Assembly (NCBI RefSeq): GCF_009846745.1
Contig: NZ_AQPF01000006.1
Location: 62,001-126,000, forward strand
Source of the DNA: Alloalcanivorax xiamenensis
GTDB lineage: Bacteria > Pseudomonadota > Gammaproteobacteria > Pseudomonadales > Alcanivoracaceae
Length of the DNA: 64,000 nucleotides
Direction of reading: 5' to 3'
Under the pieces are notes generated by a model. The model was not told the origin of the DNA. It ran no database searches and saw nothing but the letters and a program-made list of their open reading frames with translations. A program made the translations under genes and the position numbers. Positions 60,272-64,000 of the stretch are shown one piece after another (the stretch's first letter is position 1; every line of letters starts with the position of its first letter).

Positions 60272-61231
60272 TCAGGACCAGGCCGGATCCGGCGCCAGCC
60301 CGGCAACGATGCGCAGCGCCTCCGGCAGAGCGGCGCTGAACGTGTCGCCGTGACCAAGGCCGGGATAGAGACGGCGGTGCGCCTCGACTCTCGGGATGCG
60401 ATCAAGATCATCGGCGAAGTGATTGAAGGCGGCATTACCCTGTTGTTTCCGTTGCCGGAGCTGGTCCGCGTTCATTTCCGCGGTGACGCGCACCTCATTA
60501 TCTCCACGGCATAGCCAGACCGGGATGTTCCGCTCCGGCGGTCGCGCCGCCAGATGATCCAGTGATTGCCGCAATAGATTATCCGCCCAACCCAGGGAAG
60601 GGCTGACCGGCATATAAATACCAAATGCCTGGGGCCGGGTGCATAGCGTGAACAGTGTGAAAAGGCCGCCGAAAGAATGGCCCCAAAGCGCTTTGCGATT
60701 TGCATCCACCTGGGTCCTGCTGGCTACCCAGGGCGTGATGGTGGACTCGATCCGCTCGATAAAAGCAGCGGCGCCACCGCCTTCCCGTTGCGGCCGCCGC
60801 GCATCCCGCACCGAGGCCTGTCCTTCAGGCGCGGGCGTATAGTCGTAATGACGAGCCTCCCCGTCGAACAGCAGATCGGTGTCGTAGCCGATCATCACCA
60901 GCACCGGCGGTGTCGCTTCGTCGAGTGCCGTCAGCCACTCGGGCCGCAGTCGGCTCAGTACCGCATTGCCGTCAAGCAGATACAGCGCCGGGAAGCCGGC
61001 CGGCGGCGGCGGCGTGCGGTCGGGAATCGCCAGCCACACCCGGTGCCGGCGCCGGCCTTCGGCGCCGGCGAAGACACGGCTCTCGAAGCGGTAACCGGCA
61101 AGGCCGGTATCCGCCACCGTGGTGCCCATGGTGCGGGTCATATCCGGGCGCGCCGCCGCCGGGCCGGGGAGCACCAGCAAACCGGCGGCGGCCAGCAGGC
61201 CCTGGGACAAGCGGCGTCGCTGCAGGTCCAT
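60272..61231 (-). CDS. Siderophore-esterase-like alpha/beta hydrolase
   Basis: 319 residues. Signal peptide with a basic QRRRLSQG N-region (about 1-27). It is an alpha/beta hydrolase with nucleophile motif GHSFGG and a late catalytic histidine in GLGHGDTF, the pattern of periplasmic Fes/IroE-type siderophore esterases. It would cut ester bonds of imported ferric siderophore such as enterobactin or a similar trilactone. Its start overlaps the stop codon of the receptor gene by one base, making an operon with it. Confidence 0.85.
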   Translation of the reverse strand: MDLQRRRLSQGLLAAAGLLVLPGPAAARPDMTRTMGTTVADTGLAGYRFESRVFAGAEGRRRHRVWLAIPDRTPPPPAGFPALYLLDGNAVLSRLRPEWLTALDEATPPVLVMIGYDTDLLFDGEARHYDYTPAPEGQASVRDARRPQREGGGAAAFIERIESTITPWVASRTQVDANRKALWGHSFGGLFTLFTLCTRPQAFGIYMPVSPSLGWADNLLRQSLDHLAARPPERNIPVWLCRGDNEVRVTAEMNADQLRQRKQQGNAAFNHFADDLDRIPRVEAHRRLYPGLGHGDTFSAALPEALRIVAGLAPDPAWS

Positions 61232-63270
61232 CAGAAGTCCAACACCAGGCCGGCGGTGTAACGGCGGCCGTCCAGCACCATCTCGTAATCGGCGTTGGTC
61301 ACCTGGCGGTCGCCGACATTATAAACGCCGGCTTTCAGCGTGAGGTGCTCGCTGGCGCGGTAGTTCAGGCCGAGATCCACCATCGAATACCCGGGAGTGC
61401 CGTCGGCCATGCTGGTGCGGGATTGGTAGTCCGAAGTGCGGCTGCGATGATTGACCCGCACCCAGCTTTGCAGACGATCGGTGGTTTGCCAGTCGACACC
61501 GGCGTTGACCATGTGGCGCGGAATCTTGTTCAGTGGTTCACCCTTGAACTCGCCGGTTTTCTGCTCGGAGTCGGTGAAGGTGTAGCTGGCGTTCAGCAAT
61601 ACCGTCGGTGTCAGATGCCAGGCCAGCGTTGCCTCCACACCCTGCATTTGCGCTTCGTCCACGTTGATGCGGTCGCTGACGAACATGTAGGTCTGACCTT
61701 CGTAATCGCAGCTCCAGGTGCTTGGATCGTTGCGGTCGCCGCCATTGTCGCACTCGCGGTATTCGGTGATCTTGTCCTTGAAGTCGGTTTGGAACAGCAT
61801 CACGCTGGTGGCGAAACCGGATGGCAGATCCAGTGCCAGGCCCATCTCATAGTTAATGCTGGTTTCCGGGTCCAGATCCGGGTTGCCTTTGATGATGGCG
61901 CGCGGATGGCCCGCCGGATAGCCACCGCCACCTGTGATGCTGCCCCAGTCATCCGCGGCTTCGCGCAGGGACGGCTGGCGGTAGCCGGTGGAAACACCGC
62001 CTTTCAGTGTCAGTGCCGGATTCAGGTGGTATACCGCGTACAGACGCGGCGACACGTGGTTACCGAAGTTCTCGTCCTTGTTGAAGCGCAGCCCGCCGGT
62101 CAACGACAGATCATTGGTCAGACGCCATTCGTCCTCGAGAAATACCGCGTACTGCCAGCGGCTGATCTCACTGGTGCTGCTGGTGGGCAGACGGTTGGTG
62201 GCGTAGTCGGTGAGCTCCTCGTCCTTGTATTGCGCTCCTGCGGTGATGATATGACGCTCGCCGAACCAGGTGGCCTGGGTGTTGGCGGTCAGGGTTTCCA
62301 GCGTAATGCCGTTACGCAGCTCACCGACCCGGTCCGGGTTCTCGGTTTTTTCATTCTGGATGTAGGAGTCGGTGCTCCAGTTCCCGAAGTTGCCATTATG
62401 GGTGAGCGCGGCCACCTCTTTGTCGAAACGGCGGTGGGAGGGTTCCGAACCTTCTTCGTAGTATTTGCCCGGTGAGCCGTTTCGTTCCTGGCGGGTTTCC
62501 TGATAGGACAAGCCGATTTCGTTGCTCTGATCCGGAGTGAACACCAGTTTGGCGCCACCGCCGCGCACTTTCTGTTCCTCGAAGCCTTCCAGAATCTCGT
62601 CTTCATCACGGTGACGAACCTGACCGTTCACCTGCAGACCGAGTTTGTCCTTCAGAAGCGGGCCAGCGAGATACAAATCGGACTGGCGGGCGTTACCGGA
62701 TTCGGAGTTGTCCTGCAGGGTGGCTTCGGCACCGAAGGAGCCGAGCCATTGATCCGGTACCTTGCGGGTAATGATATTGATCACGCCGCCCATGGCTTCG
62801 GAACCGTAAAGAGAGGACATCGGTCCGCGAATCACCTCGATACGTTCGATGGCGCGCAGTGGCGGCAGATAATTCTGCTCCAGGCCGCCGTCGTTGCCGT
62901 TGGCGGTGGCTTCACGGCCGGACAGCCGGCGGCCGTCCACCAGAATCATGGTGTACTTCGGCGACATACCGCGCAGGCTGATGTCCTGGCGGGAACCGCC
63001 GCCGGTGACGGTGACACCGGGGATGTCCTTCAAGGCATCAGTGACGTCGGTGTAGCTCTTGGTTTCCAACTGCTCCCGGTCAATCACTGAAATCGACGCC
63101 GGAGCGTCCGCGATATGCTGCTCGAAGCCGGCGGCGGACACCACCGTCACGGCTTCCAACAGGTGCGGGCTTTGTTCCTCGGCGAGAGCGTGATGAGCGA
63201 TAAGGGTGGCGGTGCCGGCCAGAATGGCGCGGGGTAGGGCACGCATAGGGAATCGACGTGATGACAACAC
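61231..63270 (-). CDS. TonB-dependent siderophore receptor
   Basis: About 679 residues from the GTG at 63270, chosen because GAGAGG lies seven bases before it; an ATG at 63246 and a TTG at 63276 are alternatives. Signal peptide, TonB-box-like LEAVTVVSA, plug domain (about 45-155: YTDVTDALKDIPGVTVTG...IERIEVIRGPMSSLYGSEAMGGVINIITRK), and a 22-strand barrel ending in the aromatic AGLVLDF. It imports a ferric siderophore, probably a catecholate given the FepA/CirA-like sequence, with the esterase encoded next. A Fur box lies upstream. Confidence 0.92.
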   Translation of the reverse strand: MLSSRRFPMRALPRAILAGTATLIAHHALAEEQSPHLLEAVTVVSAAGFEQHIADAPASISVIDREQLETKSYTDVTDALKDIPGVTVTGGGSRQDISLRGMSPKYTMILVDGRRLSGREATANGNDGGLEQNYLPPLRAIERIEVIRGPMSSLYGSEAMGGVINIITRKVPDQWLGSFGAEATLQDNSESGNARQSDLYLAGPLLKDKLGLQVNGQVRHRDEDEILEGFEEQKVRGGGAKLVFTPDQSNEIGLSYQETRQERNGSPGKYYEEGSEPSHRRFDKEVAALTHNGNFGNWSTDSYIQNEKTENPDRVGELRNGITLETLTANTQATWFGERHIITAGAQYKDEELTDYATNRLPTSSTSEISRWQYAVFLEDEWRLTNDLSLTGGLRFNKDENFGNHVSPRLYAVYHLNPALTLKGGVSTGYRQPSLREAADDWGSITGGGGYPAGHPRAIIKGNPDLDPETSINYEMGLALDLPSGFATSVMLFQTDFKDKITEYRECDNGGDRNDPSTWSCDYEGQTYMFVSDRINVDEAQMQGVEATLAWHLTPTVLLNASYTFTDSEQKTGEFKGEPLNKIPRHMVNAGVDWQTTDRLQSWVRVNHRSRTSDYQSRTSMADGTPGYSMVDLGLNYRASEHLTLKAGVYNVGDRQVTNADYEMVLDGRRYTAGLVLDF

Positions 63271-63437
63271 GGGCAAACCTCTCGAAAAAATAAAAAGTGG
63301 CCGGCCAGCCTGCCTGGTGTGCTGTTAAACACCACACCAGGGTCTGTTGGCGGCGGCCATAAAAATGGCACTCCCCTCTCCGGGAGAGGAGAGCCGGCGA
63401 AAGGGCCGGATGACGGCCTGATTGAGAAAGCTTTATA

Positions 63438-63456
63438 TAATAATGGTTCTCATTTG
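63438..63456 (-). promoter_or_regulatory. Fur box upstream of the siderophore receptor
   Basis: ATAATGGTTCTCATTT (63440-63455) in AT-rich DNA matches the 7-1-7 Fur palindrome pattern with one central mismatch. It lies about 170 bp before the receptor GTG and on the divergent side of the thioesterase gene. The rest of the 313-bp gap shows nothing else. Confidence 0.65.
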
Positions 63457-63583
63457 TAAATGGGATTGCGTTGCGTTTCTTCGGGTTACATGGAATATGC
63501 CACCGAGGCAGGTCGCTTTTGGCAATGGTCATGATCGCGGGAATCGGCAATGCTGCTGTTTTCTTTTGGCGGGAGGTAAAACA

Positions 63584-64000
63584 GTGGCTCTGACCGATGA
63601 TTTCAAATGGGTGATGAACGCGCCGTTTCTCAAGCTGCTTGGATTGGAAGCCGTCAGCGTGGAGAGCGGCCGGGTGGTTTCGAGGCTGACCGTGCGTGAG
63701 GACCATCATCAGCAGAATGGCTACGTCCATGCCGGTGTGGTGGGCACCATGGCGGATCATACCGCCGGCGCCGCGTCCGCCACGGTGATGGCGGAAGGGT
63801 TCATGCCGCTGACCATCGAGTTCAAGGTCAATCTGTTGCGTCCGGCGGTGGGGCGGGCCCTGGTGTGTGAGGCAAACGTATTGAAAGCCGGCAAGGCGGT
63901 GACGGTGGCGGAATCGGAGGTGTTCGCCGAGGACGACAACGGCGAACGCAAACTGGTGGCGAAAAGCACCGTTACCCTGGCGGTGGTGCCGCGGCGGTAA
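63584..64000 (+). CDS. PaaI-family hotdog thioesterase
   Basis: 138 residues from the GTG at 63584, preceded by GGGAGG; the stop codon is the last three bases of the window. Hotdog fold: FLKLLGLEAVSVESGRVVSRLTV, HHQQNGYVHAGVVGTMADHTAGAAS with the catalytic HAG..DH, and MPLTIEFKVNLLRPAVGRALVCEANVL. These are features of PaaI-like acyl-CoA thioesterases, which hydrolyse acyl- or aryl-CoA. It is divergent from the siderophore receptor. Confidence 0.9.
   Translation: MALTDDFKWVMNAPFLKLLGLEAVSVESGRVVSRLTVREDHHQQNGYVHAGVVGTMADHTAGAASATVMAEGFMPLTIEFKVNLLRPAVGRALVCEANVLKAGKAVTVAESEVFAEDDNGERKLVAKSTVTLAVVPRR

Noticed and set aside
1..64000. CRISPR arrays, prophage or complete insertion sequences
   Set aside because: No regularly spaced direct repeats, integrase, phage structural gene or transposase was found on either strand.

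Overview
The window is GC-rich, densely coded chromosomal DNA from a gammaproteobacterium. The order DUF3108-purN-purM divergent from DUF2066-hda, the thiolase/FadB pair, SthA, apbC and dcd, and pseudomonad-type REP palindromes suggest a marine member of the Oceanospirillales/Pseudomonadales, with Alcanivorax/Alloalcanivorax as my best guess. This is inferred from gene content only. No phage, CRISPR array or complete insertion sequence was seen.

Layout. (1) 1-11 kb: epimerase (cut by the window edge), periplasmic DNA ligase, FdhD, small lipoproteins, tRNA-Gly(CCC), a methyltransferase, a SUKH/ankyrin-like protein, 1-Cys peroxiredoxin, a patatin lipase, and a divergent LysR/TauD-type dioxygenase pair. 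(2) 11-23.8 kb: housekeeping genes: SIMPL lipoprotein, apbC, dcd, tandem DUF3108 proteins, purN-purM, DUF2066-hda, sthA, Smr nuclease, tandem GST-domain protein, and an orfX-sodM pair behind a Fur box. (3) 23.9-29 kb: thiolase plus FadB-like beta-oxidation pair, a haem-less bacterioferritin (FtnA type) and an RcnB-like protein. (4) 29-45 kb: a TetR-flanked catabolic/uptake cluster: two MBL-fold alkylsulfatase-like proteins (one apparently without its metal site), a fused TAXI-TRAP permease, two paralogous TAXI binding proteins flanking an NDP-forming acyl-CoA synthetase, a DUF1254/DUF1214 protein, a porin, two acyl-CoA dehydrogenases and an enoyl-CoA hydratase. (5) 45.4-64 kb: an iron/haem acquisition region: Fur-boxed hasI-hasS, hasR, a GlyGly-CTERM protein, hasA, a second GlyGly-CTERM protein, hasD-hasE-hasF, hemO and a DUF454 protein, then an oppositely oriented siderophore receptor/esterase pair with its own Fur box, and a thioesterase.

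How it works together. In region 5 iron starvation should release Fur from hasI. The HasI/HasS pair would then switch on HasR. HasA is exported by HasD-E-F, delivers haem to HasR, and HemO opens the ring. Two surface-type proteins of unknown role are interleaved in this operon, which is the most unusual feature of the locus. In region 4 a porin and a TAXI-TRAP system would bring in an organic acid, which is activated to a CoA thioester by the synthetase and degraded by the dehydrogenases and hydratase; the substrate cannot be read from sequence.

Mobile and repeat DNA: a non-coding element (terminal inverted repeats GGTTCATCGC, 8-bp target duplications) occurs twice, each time inserted exactly in the T-tract of a rho-independent terminator (peroxiredoxin gene and fadB-like gene). 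REP-like palindromes lie in at least six gaps, and one appears to have become part of the hasF reading frame.
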